The notes: generated by a model from the letters alone, not told the origin. 64,000 nt of DNA from Vombatus ursinus (GCF_900497805.2 NW_020954611.1:8313908-8377907), one strand, 5' to 3'. Numbered from the stretch's first letter, positions 23,916 to 36,747 are shown. A program made the numbers and translations.

Positions 23916-23920
23916 TACAG

Positions 23921-23992
23921 GTGAAGAAGGAGGAGAAGGAGAAGAAGAAGGACAAAGAGGAAGACAAGAAGGAGGAGGATAAGGAGATTTAA
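23921..23992 (+). repeat. GAA/GGA purine tract after SINE tail
   Basis: About 70 bases of almost pure A/G in AAG, GGA and GAA triplets, probably grown from the SINE tail. Confidence 0.8.
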
Positions 23993-24779
23993 GGGTAAGC
24001 AATGCTAATCCAATGGGCAATGATGAGGTACGAGATAGGAGCAAATGGAAGATGGATAAATTTAAACATCCTAGTACAGCAGCAAATCCAGTCCAGGCAA
24101 GTCATTCCATAAGCACATCAGTGAGCCCGATGAAGCTCCAAAAGCTCATGACTACTATTCAGTGTCCTTCCTTATTAATTGGCCTGCTGCTGGCATGAGC
24201 TCGAGTCCACAACCAGGACCCTTGTTGGCTCTCCATGGGTTCAAAAGTTCCAGGGCTTCCCCAGCCATCTCGTGTGGTACTTTAGTCCTACTTTCCAGTT
24301 TAGAAAAACTACCCTTCACATCAACCCCCTTGCTGATAAGGGACTATACACAGAAGGACTAACCTGCACATATGAGGAACCCAGATACTAAGCGATGGGC
24401 ACATAGTCAGATCTGAAGCAGAATGGCTGATTGGTAGGACCAAGACTGAGGCACAAGGCATCTGGGAAGTAAATGGGGAAGGACTAGCACAATGTCTGAC
24501 TTGATGCTGCCCTAAGTTTCCCTGAGACAGGAGCTCACATTAAGCTACCTGACTAGGCTAGAACTGGGGCCAAAGAATGGGGACTAAGCCCAGAGATGAC
24601 AGCCAAGAAAACATAGCGGACTAGAACAGACGATTCTCAGTGTGGGAGGTGGGGTAGAGCCTGTTCCCAATATCTAGTGCCTTTTGGTTCTTGACCTTCT
24701 ATATAATGTCCCCTTATCTTTAAAAATAATAATAATAATAATATTCTAAATTCCTTTTAACTATTATCCTATTCTTATT
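23993..24779. other. Unassigned, possibly LTR-like
   Basis: Less AT-rich than its surroundings, ending in an (AAT)n run at 24722-24745. Could be an old LTR element but no ends or motifs prove it. Confidence 0.3.
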
Positions 24780-26130
24780 CCTCTGTAGACAAACTGTCAG
24801 AAAGAATGGTCCACACTATACCCGTTGTTTCAATTTCTTTACCACCCACTTTCCCCTAAACCAATCTCCCTTCTATTCCCCATGACTCCACTGAAACAGC
24901 TTTCTCTAAGGTTACCAATTATATCTTTTTGGTCAAATTCAATGGTATTTTTCCAGTATTTATTCTCCTCAAGCTGTTCTATTTGAACACTGTTGCTCTC
25001 CTCCCTCCCTTCCCTTTTTCCTTTGGCTTTTGACATTGTACTGTTACTTCTCCTCCTACCTCTCTGGTTGCTCTCTTTCTGTTTCCCTCACTGGCTCCAC
25101 TTCTCCTTCCATTCCCTGACTATAAGTGTTTGTTCTGACTCCTCCAAATCTTGGAGTCAGAGCTCATTCTGACCAACACAAGCCAAGAGCTTTTGTTCTG
25201 ATGCATAGAACTTCAACACCATCATGCATTTCTCTGTATCCGAAAGGCACTAGAGTTACACTCATATCCCCTTCCTAGATGCTGACCTCTTGTTACCCAG
25301 ATCATTTGCCAGAAACTCTAACCTTTTATCCTAGTTCCCTGGTCTGAGTTTTTGGCCTCTTAGACTCTTAACCTTTACTTTTCTAGATCCAAGATAGATA
25401 TCTATTCAAGTGTCTTTAGTGTCTTTGCTGACTCTTCTGAATATAAATTCTTCCAGTACCTGTAAGACCTCTCTTGTCTTGCCCTACTCCCAGTTCTGGT
25501 CAGTTCTATTCAACCCTGACTTGTTGCCACTTATCTCTGGAGTGATACTTCCCTAACTTTATCTTCTGCTTCTCAATAAGAACTCCTTACAATTTGATTA
25601 TAATCTAATCAGTCATTTCTGTACTCCATCAAGACTATATTCATTCCCAGGGGCAGCTAGATGGTGCAATGGATAGAGTGCCAGCCCTGGATTCAGGAAG
25701 ACCTGAGTTCAAATCTGGCCTCAGACATTTGACACTTATCAACTGTGTGACCCTGGGCAAGTCACTTCACCCCACTGCCTCACAAAAAAAAAAGATTATA
25801 TTCATTCCCTATATCTTTGCTCATGTTGTTCCCTAGCTTTTAATGTCCTCTACTTCTCCACCAATTCAAATTCTATGCTTCCCTCAAGGCCTAGCTTAAT
25901 TTATACCCATCATCCATGAAGCCCACCCAAATCATTTTCTCTTTTTCCTGAATTACTGGGGTATTTATAACTTGCTCTGGATCTGCAGTATTAGGAAATA
26001 TTTGCTTATAAATATCATCTCCCTGAGTTATAGGCTTCTCAAAGGCAGAAATGTGTTTTTACTTCTTTCGTTCTTACCACAGAGTGTCTGTCTAGTAGAG
26101 TTCAGGAAATATAAGAAATACTGACTGGCC
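24780..26130 (+). mobile_element. L2 LINE copy with a SINE inside
   Basis: 'ccactgaaacagctttctc' (24888) followed by 'ggttaccaattatatc' is the L2 ORF2 segment. The region runs in L2 order to 'cttccctcaaggcctagc' (25878) and a weak tail near 26100. Heavily mutated. Confidence 0.6.
25649..25791 (+). mobile_element. tRNA-headed marsupial SINE with target duplication
   Basis: Complete SINE from 'ggggcagctagatggtgc' to an A run. Flanked by aagactatattcattccc (25631-25648) and the same with one change (25792-25809). It interrupts the L2. Confidence 0.9.
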
Positions 26131-27959
26131 TGATCTTTTTAAAATTTGAAATATTCTTCTAAATCACTAAAGCTACCATCAAGACAGAAACTCAAAAAAC
26201 AGAATCACAGTAAGATTAAATAAGTACCCATTTTCCTCATCAGATTCCACAGGAACACTGCTGTAAGGGTGGCCAATACTTCTGCATTGCTTTTTTCACA
26301 TCTATTAGAACCCCAAAACTCAGAAAGTTTTCATAGAGAAACAGACAAAAGAATTTGTGGAGTACTTCACCAAAAACGAGACTGTCCAAATCCTCTCTAG
26401 GACAGAGACAAGACAACAGAAACTTTGTTGGTGTGGGAGGAGCAGCTTCTGTTACTAATCTAGTCAAAAAACAGGACTATAGTCCCCATTGTGCAACTGA
26501 AAATTCACTGTGCATCCCCAAACTTCCAAAAAAGGTAACAAAATTGTCCCAAAGCTTTGATTGATCCGGAGGACTAAGGCTTGAGCACATTGGTGTAACT
26601 CTCTGGTCATCTTGAGACATAAAACCCTAGAGGATGTAATCTGGAATCCTGAACTTGAGTGAACTTTCTGTGTAAGCTGACAGACCCTTCTGACCAGGCG
26701 TGCTTCTATGGGGAAATGGGAGTAGGAGAGAGAGAGAGCTACATCCAACTAAACCAACACTGTATCTTTGCTTGGTATCCTTGCTATGCTATTACTGAGT
26801 AAACTTCTTTTGTTAAATGTTACATGGAAATGAAAGTATCATTTCACTCCAATCTAAAACCTGAACCACCACATTGGCCTGAGTCAGAAACCCTAAACAC
26901 TTCAACCGACAGCGCTCGGGGGCAGGATAAAAAGGAGAGCGCACTGACCTTGGACTTAGACTTACAGCCTCCTCCGAGGTGACTGGGAACAGCCATTGCT
27001 TCTCTTGTTGCTGCTATTGTGCTTGCAGCCAGAGGCACAAGTATCTGGGGGAGACCTTCCACACCCTGGAACAGATGAAAAGATGATACTAAATTGCCAA
27101 AACTGCAAACGACTGTGAATCTCTGGGCTAACGAGTCCAGAAAAAGATGGAAATCTTTTCCATCACTATCATCTCCCATTTCCCTTGTTTATAATCCTTG
27201 ATCCTAACATAGGATATGGAGACCCTCCACCTTCCATTACTCTTTTCCACAAGCCACACACACACACACACACAGATCTGGATGGGTAAGTAGTAGAAGA
27301 AATTCTAGCAGATGACTGCAGGCATCCAAGTCTACATTGGAGCACTTGATCTAGTTCCTTTCACTTTTTTCTATGTACAGTGAACTATGTGATCATATTG
27401 TGCTAAGTCTTTGAATCCACAAATGTGGGTGATCATGACCTGAGGGTGCTGTTGTTGTTGTTTTTAATGAGCTACATACAGACCAAAAATTTGATATCTG
27501 AATATTTTGAGTAATATTCCACTTCAACCCCTAGATCAATTCCAGAGCTGGCAAATGTTAGCTGAACCAAACTGTTCTGTCAATAGCACAATCCAGGCAT
27601 CTACAGGCTGAACATCCTCCTCTAATGGACAGTTCAGATACTGCTGCCTTTGAGGAAGGCTATCACATGCATGTAGCTGACAGAAGCTGAAGAGGTCACC
27701 GAGCTGGTGACTCAAGTAGGTCACCACCTGGTGGACAGCTGAGATACTGCACTCCTTCCTTAGCTAGTAAAACTACCATAGCTGACTTCCTTTAAGAATA
27801 TAAAACCTGAACCACAGGAGTAGATCTGGCCTGCTTGTAATAATAAGAAATTTAAACTAATTTTTCCCTGAGGTTCAAGTGAAAAAATTGAAAGTCACGT
27901 GGAAATTGAAAAGTACAAAGAAAAGAAATAATCCCTGTTCTCTTCTCCCCTCCTAATCA
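26131..27959. other. Unassigned; possible LTR-type sequence at 26200-26880
   Basis: 26750-26880 ('gagtaaacttcttttgtt', ending 'cctgaaccaccaca') resembles the R-U5 end of a retroviral LTR, but no second end was found. 26880-27170 is relatively CpG-rich with no recognised exon. A short (CA)n lies at 27255-27274. The 111-codon minus-strand ORF at 26844-27179 shows no known motif. Confidence 0.3.
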
Positions 27960-28238
27960 CTGCGTTGTCATGGTGGAAACGGGGAAGGGGGTGGTGTCCT
28001 GCAGCTTAATGAAACTGTGAGCTATGCATTGCAAGGGCACCCAAGACAGGCCATAATGGAGAGTTCGGACAAAAGGTGATCCACTGAAGAAGGAAATGGC
28101 AAATCACTCCAGTATCTTTGTCAAGAAAACCCATGGACAGTATTAAAATGCTGAAAGATATGACATTGGAATGGTGCGCTATGGTCCAAGGAGTCAAGGA
28201 GGGTCAGATACGACTAAATAAATGAACAACAACAGTTG
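27960..28238 (+). mobile_element. RTE (BovB-like) LINE 3' end
   Basis: 'tgagctatgcattgcaaggg', 'cacccaagacaggccataatgg', 'tccactgaagaaggaaatgg' and the terminus 'ggtcagatacgactaaat' follow the end of RTE/BovB elements. It is the likely source type for the tails of the tRNA-RTE SINEs in this window. Confidence 0.7.
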
Positions 28239-28711
28239 CCTTCTATTTTTAAAGGTGTCCAAAAAGTAGATTGTAAGCTTATGTCTCACTTTGCGTTTAC
28301 ATCCCCAATGCCTGGGATTCATTAGGCATCTAATAAATGCAAGATGATTGATTTACTAAAAGTTAGACAATCCAAAGGAACACAGTCAATTCCAAGTAAG
28401 CAGCAAATTGAATATTAAATAAGTTTATCCCAAGTACTTTTGCAGTGGTCATCTCATTTTCAATATCCCAACATCATATTTGATCTGAGTAAATGTCATA
28501 GAATTTCAGAGCTGGAAAGAACTTCAGGGGTTATCTGAATAATGAACTATGAAGAAGTCCCCTATACAATATCCCTGAAGAGCGATTATCCAGAATGCCC
28601 TCAAAGACTTCTAGATCTGGAGAACTCACTATTTCCTGAGGCAGATAAAAACCTTGGGTTTGGTTTGGTTTGGGGTTTGTTTGGTTTTTGGGGGGGGGGG
28701 TTTAAATCTTC

Positions 28712-29342
28712 ACTACAGCTCTCATTTCCTCCTTTCCATTCACACAATCACCTCATTAGTTCAGGCCCTCATCATTTCTCACCTAGACTATTACAATTAT
28801 TACAGTATCTTCTAATTGGTCTAACTCTGCCTCAAGCTTTTTCCCATTCCAATTCATCATCTATCCAGCTACCAAAATGATTTTCCTAAAGCCCAGGTCA
28901 CTCTCCTACACAATAAACTTCAATCACTTCATGTTATCTCCAGAATCAAATATAAAGGCCTCATGAGGAATGACATTGAAAGTCCTTTACAACCTGGCCC
29001 CTTCCTATCTTTCCAGTCCTCTTATACTTTACTCTCCTCTGTGCATTCTATGATCCAATGACCTACTTGTCTTTCCTCTCACAGTACACTCTATCGCCTC
29101 TCTGTACCTTTTCACAGGCTGTCCCCTATGCCTGGAATGGCATCCCTCCTTTCTTCCACCGCTTAGTTTCCCTAGATTGCTTCAAGATTCAATTCAAATC
29201 CCACCTTGTTCAAGAGACCTTTCCTGATGCCCCAAGTTGCTAGTACTGTATTTTCTCCTCTGAGATTACCTTCCATCTAGTAGATACATAGATACAGAGA
29301 TAGATAGATAGCTCGCTAGATAGCTCGATAGCTCGATAGCTC

Positions 29343-29388
<46 letters not shown>

Positions 29389-29540
29389 ACGTACCTAGCT
29401 ATTTACATATTGTCTCCACCATTAGAATGTGAAATCCTTGAGACAAGGGTCTGTTTTTGCTTTTCTTTATATCCCTAGGACTTAGCACAGTGCCTAAGCA
29501 TACAGAAAATGCTTAATTAATGCTTATTGACTAACTTTTA
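28712..29540 (+). mobile_element. L2 LINE 3' part with GATA microsatellite
   Basis: 'caggccctcatcatttctc', 'tgtcccctatgcctggaatg' and 'cttagcacagtgcctaagc', ending 'aatgcttattgac', give L2 order. The microsatellite at 29280-29388 lies inside it. Confidence 0.8.
29280..29388 (+). repeat. (GATA)n microsatellite with GCTCGATA variant block
   Basis: About twelve perfect GATA units (29338-29388), preceded by several 8-base units of the form gatagctc, i.e. a higher-order variant containing CpG. Confidence 0.95.
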
Positions 29541-29599
29541 GTAAGCTCAAATCATTAGGAATTTTTTTCCTTACATGAAGAAAAATCAACCCACTGGTC

Positions 29600-29815
29600 C
29601 TAGATCTGCCACCTAGAACTAAGCAAGGTGATATAACTCTACAACATGACAGTCTATGAGCTTCATTTTCTCCATCTGCAACATGATAATAATAATATCT
29701 GAATTTTCTACATCACAGGATTGTTGTGAAGACCAGATGACACATGTTGAGATGACATGTCAACATATGATATATGTTAATATGTGTTAAGCTCTTTGTG
29801 AAAAATAAAACAGGT
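29600..29815 (+). repeat. MIR SINE
   Basis: 'cattttctccatctgcaac' and 'acaggattgttgtgaagacc' are the MIR core and 3' part. Confidence 0.6.
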
Positions 29816-30059
29816 GTGCTGGAACCAGTTGGAGAAAATTTTTTAATTTTCATATTAAGCCTTAAATATTGGCAAACTTCTTGCTTTGTTGACTGTCTAG
29901 ACTTAAGAAAATGATGGAGGAAATGTTAACAACACAGATTAAACTTAAAAGTCTGTCATGGATATAACTTTTGGAAAGCTCATTGTTAAACATTTACCAA
30001 CACACCCATGACAAGAATACTATATAAGTGTGAGCTGTGACTACAATTACCACTATCTC

Positions 30060-30640
30060 CCAGTTATATGTCATCCTCAAATTTGATCAACCTATATTCA
30101 TCCAAGCCACTAAAAAAATATTCAATAAAACTGGGCCAAGGACAAAGCCCTATGGCCTTCCACCAGCGATATCCATCCAGGTTAATATCATGTATTAATC
30201 ACCACTCTCTGGCTCTGGTCATTCAGCCAGTTCTAAATCCAACTATATTAATTTGCCCCATCTCTGAACCTAATACTGAAGGACAGCATGAGAAATTTTA
30301 TCAAAAACCTTATTCAAATTGAGGTTTACTATTACTGTGGGCAGCTAGATGGTACAGTGGATAGAGTGACAGAACTTGAGCCAAGAAAACTCATCTTCCT
30401 GAGTTCAAATGTGACCTTACTAGCTATGTGACCCTGGGCAAGTCACTTCACCCTGTTTGCCTCAGCTCCTCATCTGTAAAATGAGCTGGAGAAGGAAATG
30501 GCAAAGCACTGTAGTATCTTTGCCAAGAAAACCCCAAATGTGGTCACAAAGAGTCTGACTGAAATGACAGAACAATGACAAATTTTCAACTGCATTCACT
30601 GATTTAGTGGTCCTGTCCAAAAAAAAAAGTAATAATCTTA
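30060..30640 (-). mobile_element. L3/CR1 LINE split by a SINE
   Basis: 'aaactgggccaaggacaaag', 'ctctggtcattcagccag' and 'catgagaaattttatc' match inverted L3. It resumes after the SINE at 'ttcactgatttagtgg'. Confidence 0.65.
30336..30592 (+). mobile_element. Full-length tRNA-RTE SINE
   Basis: tRNA-like head 'gggcagctagatggtacag', core 'tgaccctgggcaagtcac', then 'tttgccaagaaaaccccaaatg' and RTE-type terminus 'gtcacaaagagtctgactg' with an acaatgaca end. Same family as 17878-18129 and 41680-41905. Confidence 0.85.
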
Positions 30641-31449
30641 CTTACAGTATATGATAAAGTATAAAACTAAAATTGTGATGGTATAAAACTAAAATTTTAT
30701 AGGTAGAAAATTATCTTTTGTGAGCTCCATATTATTTGGGAGTTTTTTCAGTTCTAAACACAGAAAGAAAGAAAAAACAAAAGACAAATTTCTCTTTGGA
30801 CTCCTTAGAGAAAAGTGTTACTCCCAGACCTTCCTCTGTCATAGCTGGGGTTAGTTAAAATTTAGCAGAAACATAGACTTACCTAAATGTTTTAATTGGT
30901 CTACATGGCTCCAGTTATCAGCTATTGGCGTGGGGTGGGGGGACAAGAAGTCTGTTGTGCCTAACATAGCTAAAATATGTAGCTTCTCTCTGAAATACAG
31001 GAATTTATATTCACTAAGGTACATACATGCCTCATTCTTCCCATCCCCATAAAGCTAGCAACACTCCTTCCTTATCCACTCTCCTAAGGTTATCAGGGTA
31101 ACTTATTAAACTTTCACCAGAGGGACTAGGAATGCAATGTCCTTCTCTTCTCTGCCAGGTTTGAATCTTTGCTCCCCCACCCCCATGGTATGGTACCCTT
31201 TTACCCTGATCATCTTACATCCAGAGAGGACTAGCAGCCATTCCTTGGTATCTACCCAGGCACGGATGACCCACCAGCCTAGCTAACGTGTGGCTACTTG
31301 AAATACACACTCATAGCCTGTGACAACTGTTTCAGGTTGGTGATTTGATGGATTGGAATGGTCTAAAATAAGGTAACTACGTCAGCCTCCTGTGCAAATT
31401 TCCAGGGACCCCAGTAATTGGCTTGTATCCTGGGCTCCACTGTCCTAAC
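30641..31449. other. No recognised feature
   Basis: Mixed AT-rich sequence; may include old LTR-like DNA at 30890-31450, not provable. Confidence 0.3.
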
Positions 31450-33060
31450 CCCTGCCTTATGTGGGTGGGTGTGTTTTTGGTTTGGTTTGGATTGGTTTTG
31501 CTAAATCATTGCAGACATATAAGGGGGTGGTCTGGGTTAAGACCCCTGAGAATATAGCTTCAATCAGTTTAGGCCAATGCCATTGTTCACTGTTCTGAGT
31601 GAATAAGCTTCTCCTATTACCAGTAATTCTATCATTTATCATTAAGCAATATAAAATCACTCAGACTATCTCTTGCAGTGTATAACTTACTGACCATTGG
31701 CTGAAAAGTGAGGTGGTGACTTCTAATGCCAGTAAGGCTCTACTCCAGATCATGGACAGTGAGCTGTAATGAGTATGCACAAAGATAAACCATTTGGCAA
31801 AAAGAAATTTATATTTTTGTAAGTCTCAGAATATAACCAAAATGCAAGAAATTTATATTTTTGTAAGTCTCAGAATATAACCAAAATGCAATTCAATTAC
31901 CTAATCTCACTTCCAGAATTGTTGGGGCTTATGAAGCATAAGCCAAAGACATCAGTTGGGCCCTTGACTTCTGGGATGCTACTACAGACAGAGTATGCAT
32001 CTGACAGATTGCATAAATGATAATCACATCTCTGCTTATCAAAAGGCGTGCGAGTTTCTTACCAAGACCAATTCTTTAATGCCTTCTGAGAAACTCAAGG
32101 CTCCTCCTGGTTGGCTTTCTTTTAGGCATACCAGGATAGTAGGTTGTTCAAATTTATTGGCAGAACCAAATAAAGCCAAGAAACCCCTGCAGTGACTGTA
32201 GTTCTTTAATAAACGGAGATGAAGGCAATAAACTGGAGTGTCATTCAGGAGGAATCTATTCTCCATTTGCCTCTATCATTAGATAAATGAGTCCAGACAC
32301 TCATTGGGCTTCCTCAAGCCCAGGTGTTGCTTTTTCATATCTCTCACCCATAGCTTCCCAGGTAAGAATGGCATCAACATATTGCACGGGAGAAATTCCA
32401 TAAGGCTTCAATATCCTTTTGAGAGTCTGAATTCTCTCAGAATGAATTTTAGGGTGTGTAAGTACTACCAACCATTAGTCTGTGACTAAAATCAAGATAC
32501 AGATCTTCTAACCCTAGTGGAGGGAGCTCTTTGGGTCTCTCCTGAATAGTATAAAACTCTTTATAACCTAACTTACATGACAGAGTGAAATTTTTTGAAC
32601 AATCTTCTCTTAAATCACTGGGGAGTATCTTCAATGTATAGGGAGTGGCTGAACTATCAGTTAGCTCCTCACGGGACCAAACTAGAGGAAAGTTATAGAT
32701 AAGCATAGGGGGAGAAGATTCTTTGTTGGTCCCATGTAAGAACATGCTCAAGTTGAACCTGGTTACTGAAGTATCATCCCACCACAGATTGATATTTCAC
32801 TAACATGTGGCTCAGAGAGCTGTTCTGAGGAATGAACTTGATTAGATTTTTATTACTCTTCTGAAGATTATATAGGATGGCCAACATAAGCCATCACCAT
32901 GAAAGCAGATAAAGGATGAGATACTACATATGGAGATAATGGCATGAGCATAATAGTTAAGAATCACTTGAGAGCTTCTGGACTTCATAATACATTTCTC
33001 ATTTGTTTGCATGTGTACTTTTTTACTTGTATTTAACAAAAAGTGAGAGAATGTTACAGT
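31450..33060 (-). mobile_element. Possible endogenous retrovirus-like pol fossil
   Basis: Minus-strand reading holds short stretches resembling retroviral pol, including an RT-like VQYVDAIL near 32380 and a downstream FLALFG near 32170, in the right order. The copy is broken many times and old. Bounds are approximate and no LTRs were found. A different LTR-element class cannot be excluded. Confidence 0.4.
31803..31890 (+). repeat. Perfect tandem duplication of a 44-bp unit
   Basis: 31803-31846 and 31847-31890 are identical. The unit begins agaaatttatatttttg and ends aaaatgca. Identity of both copies suggests a recent event. Confidence 0.95.
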
Positions 33061-34378
33061 CCAAAGGGTTAACTTGAAGGAGAAACAGTAAAATCCAGAA
33101 GTAGAAGAAAAGAAGGAGAGGAAAGAGCTTCAGCAACAAATGATTCAGGTACATTATGGGCCTCTATGGTTTTCAAATAAATGTGATAGCTGTGGATTAT
33201 CTTTCAAAAACCTAACCTTATTTTATTCAAACAGTTATTTCAAGAAATGGAGGTGCTGGTAAGACATAATTCTTAGAGCTAAGACACAAGCCAGATTCGC
33301 TGGCAGGAAGTAGACTACACCCCAGGAGGCCAAAGGAATTTGAAACGAAAGGAAGTTTGGTCAGCATAATTTTAAAGTGAATTGAGATACTTGATAGACA
33401 AGTATAGTTAGGGAATTATCAGGATGACAAATGGGTCTGCTCCTAAAAGCTTGGACTAGACGTATGCAGGACTGTATCGATGATATTACAATAAATATAA
33501 ACAACAGCAGAGTTAAGACATCTTGGACCACTGGGTGATATTTGGAGAAGCGTGAGAGAAGAATAACCCATGTGGGATAGGGATGGGAAGAGGGAAGAAT
33601 ATGTCTCAGTGACTATTTAACCCTGTATTTGGAGTTAGAAGTTGGAATTTTAACTATATTATAAACAGCAAGTCTGTTTCCCATAGCTTCTATTGGAACT
33701 GTTTGGGCCAAAAATACTAAAATAAATTCAAGTTTTTTCTACATTATTCCCAACCCTGGCAGTGATAGAGAGAAATCCAGGAACAACATAAAGAAATAAA
33801 GTACTAAACCAAAGGCAGAACAAAAGGTATCACATTGTACCTGGGTGAATATAATTCATTTAATCATTATTTTTCTATTTCTGTATTCACCTTTTATATA
33901 ACATAGTTGACTAATGAGGAGTCTCAAGCTTCTTAGAAAGCATTAAAAAATTGACCTTGCTAAGAAACTAGCACTGGCTCTAGATAAGGAATGGTCAAAG
34001 TTAGTTAACTAATAAATATTATTTTAGTAGAGTTATATTTCTGTAGAAGAAAAAAAATCTATGCAATTGTAGAGGTATGTAATAAATACCTTGCATCACA
34101 ATTGACAACTGAGCAAAGAAACATGGGGAGATAATCCTAATGGCCACATATATGCAATTGATAGTAGCCACTGATATATATATGGAATCTTTAGAGGAAA
34201 TATCAGGGAGCAAGCCTTCAAATGGCAAACCTTCACTAAAATAAATATCATAAGCCCCTTTTGATCTCTGAAGGAGCAAAGCTCTTTCGAGTTGAGTTCT
34301 AGATCCAGACTCAGGCTTCTGATGACAATTGTTGTCTAGATTTACCTCACCAAGTAAGTCATTCTTTTACTAGGCCTT
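33061..34378. other. No recognised feature
   Basis: AT-rich intergenic sequence with no repeat or exon I can name. Confidence 0.4.
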
Positions 34379-34385
34379 ATCTCTT

Positions 34386-34444
<59 letters not shown>

Positions 34445-34590
34445 GTCTGTCTCTCAGTTTCTGTCTCTCTCTCTGTCTCTCTGTCTCTATCTCTCTTTCT
34501 CTCTCTAGATATAGACACATATACACATGTATATACATATGGGTGCATATATACACACACATGTGTGTATATACATATATGCACATATAA
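34379..34590 (+). repeat. (CT)n tract followed by (AC/AT)n
   Basis: 34389-34506 is nearly pure CT with TGTC interruptions; 34508-34590 is alternating tatata/cacaca. The ORFs read on the minus strand across it (RERERE) are artefacts. Confidence 0.95.
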
Positions 34591-36483
34591 AACACACTAT
34601 TCTACATTAGCTTATCAGGGATAATTTTGTTCTCTCCCATGTTCCTTGCAGCATGACTCACAACATCCCACTTTATATCCCCTCTTCTTGGAATCAGAAT
34701 ATGCTACTAGCAAGTAAAAGACAAATCACCATCAAGTGGTAGAAAGTACTCTGATCCTTTTAAAACATTCTAAATACATTCAATAAAGTGCCTTGGAAGC
34801 ATAGATTTAAAAATTAATTGAAAAACAAATAATCTAATCCTAAAGAATGAGTGGGTCAAATAACAAATCATATAAATGATTGCTAAATTAAGTAATTTTG
34901 ATTTTTTTTGAAATTTTGAAATTGATAAATTAAAGAAAATGATAACAATAAGACAACATGCCAAAATTTGTGGGATGCAGCCAAAACAGTACATAGGGAA
35001 AATGTATATCTCTAAATGCTTATATGGGGCGGGGGGAGAGAAGATCAATGAATTGGGCATGCATCTAAAAAACTTAGAAAAAGAACTAATTTTAAATCTT
35101 CAATTAAACAGAAAAATAGAAATCCTGAAAATCAAAGAAGAGATCAATAACATTAAAGGTAAAAATAAAATAAAAAAAATTGAAGATAAAAATGAAATAA
35201 AATTATAAGCTAGTTTTATGACAAATAAACAATAAAATAGATAAACCATTGGTCAATTTGATCTAAAAAAAAGAAAGAAGAAAACCAAATTACTAGTATC
35301 AACAATGAAAAGGATGAATGCATCACCAATGAAAGATAAAATTAAAGCAATTATGAGAAGCTATTTTGCCCAACTATATGTCAATAAAACTGATAATTTA
35401 AGTGAAATAAATAAATATAAATTGCCCAGATTAACAGAAGAGAAAATAGAATACTTAAATAATCCAATTTTAGAAAAAAAATGAACTTGCCAGAAATGAG
35501 CTACCTATGAAAAATCCCCAGAATCAGATGGATTTACAAGTGAATTTAAAAACACTTAAAAACATTTAAAGAACAATTAATTCCAATATTATATAAACCA
35601 TTTGGAAAAAATAGATAAAGAAGTCCTACCAAATTCCTTCTATGGCATAAATATGGTTTTAATACCTAAACCACAGAGAGCAAAAACAGAGAAAGAAAAC
35701 GATAGACCAATTTCCCTAATGAATATCAATGCAAAAATGTTAAATAAAATAATAGCAAGGAGACCACAGCAATGTATCACAAAGATGCATCTGGGATTTA
35801 TACCAGGAACGTTAGGCCGGTTTAATATTAGGAAAACTATAAGTATAATTGACCATATCAATAACAAAAAGAAAAAAAATCAATCATATCAATAGATGTA
35901 GAAAAAGCTTTTGACACAACACAATATCCATTCCTATTAAAAGCACTAGAAAACTTAGAAATAAATGGAGCTGTTCTTAAAATGATAAGTAGTATCTATC
36001 TAAAATCAAGAGCAAGCATTATGTGTAATAGGATAAACTAGAAACCTTCCTAATAAGATAAGGGATGAAGCAAGGATACCCATTATCACCATTATTATTC
36101 GATATTGTACTAGAAATGCTAGCTATCACAACTTTAGCAAGGTTACAGGATATAAAACAGACCCACATAAATCATCAGAATTTCTATATATTGCCAACAA
36201 AACCCATCAGGAAGGGATAGAAAGAGAAATTCCATTTAAAATAACTATAAACAGTATAAATTACTTGGGGGTCTACCTGCCAAGATACACCCAGAAACTA
36301 TATGAATACAGTTACAAAACACTTTTCACACAAATAAAGACACATCTAAACAACTGGAGAAATATTAACTGCTCAAAGGATTATTTTGTTGAGCTAGAAA
36401 AAATAATAAAATTAATCTGGAAGATCAACAATATCACAGGAATCAATAAAAAAAAATGAAGAAAGGTAGCCTGGCAGTACCAG

Positions 36484-36540
36484 ATTTCAAACTATATTAC
36501 AAAGTGGTTTATATTACCACTTTGTAATATGGTTTGAAAT
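36484..36540. repeat. 24-bp-arm inverted repeat within the L1
   Basis: Arms 36484-36507 and 36517-36540 are reverse complements with one mismatch, around a 9-base loop (tttatatta). The arm sequence belongs to normal L1 (atttcaaactatatta...). The second arm replaces the L1 sequence expected there, so this is a local inverted copy. Confidence 0.95.
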
Positions 36541-36747
36541 TTATCAAACAGTTTGGTACTGGCTAAGAAACAAGTGGTAGATCAATGGAATAGAATAGGT
36601 ATACAATACATGACCAGGTAATCTAGTGTTTGATAAACCCTAAGATCCAAGTTTTGGGAACAAGAACTCTCTATTCAACAAAAACTGCTAGGAAAATGGG
36701 AAAGCATTCTGGCAGAAACTAGGCATAAACCAATATCTCACACCATA

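Noticed and set aside
26844-27179. CpG-bearing 111-codon minus-strand ORF as an exon
   Set aside because: No recognised domain or splice context; possibly part of an old LTR-type element, too weak to claim.
29280-29388. CRISPR-like spaced repeats
   Set aside because: Simple GATA microsatellite with slippage variants; no spacers, and the host is a mammal.
34342-34595. Minus-strand RERERE-rich ORFs
   Set aside because: Direct product of the (CT)n microsatellite.
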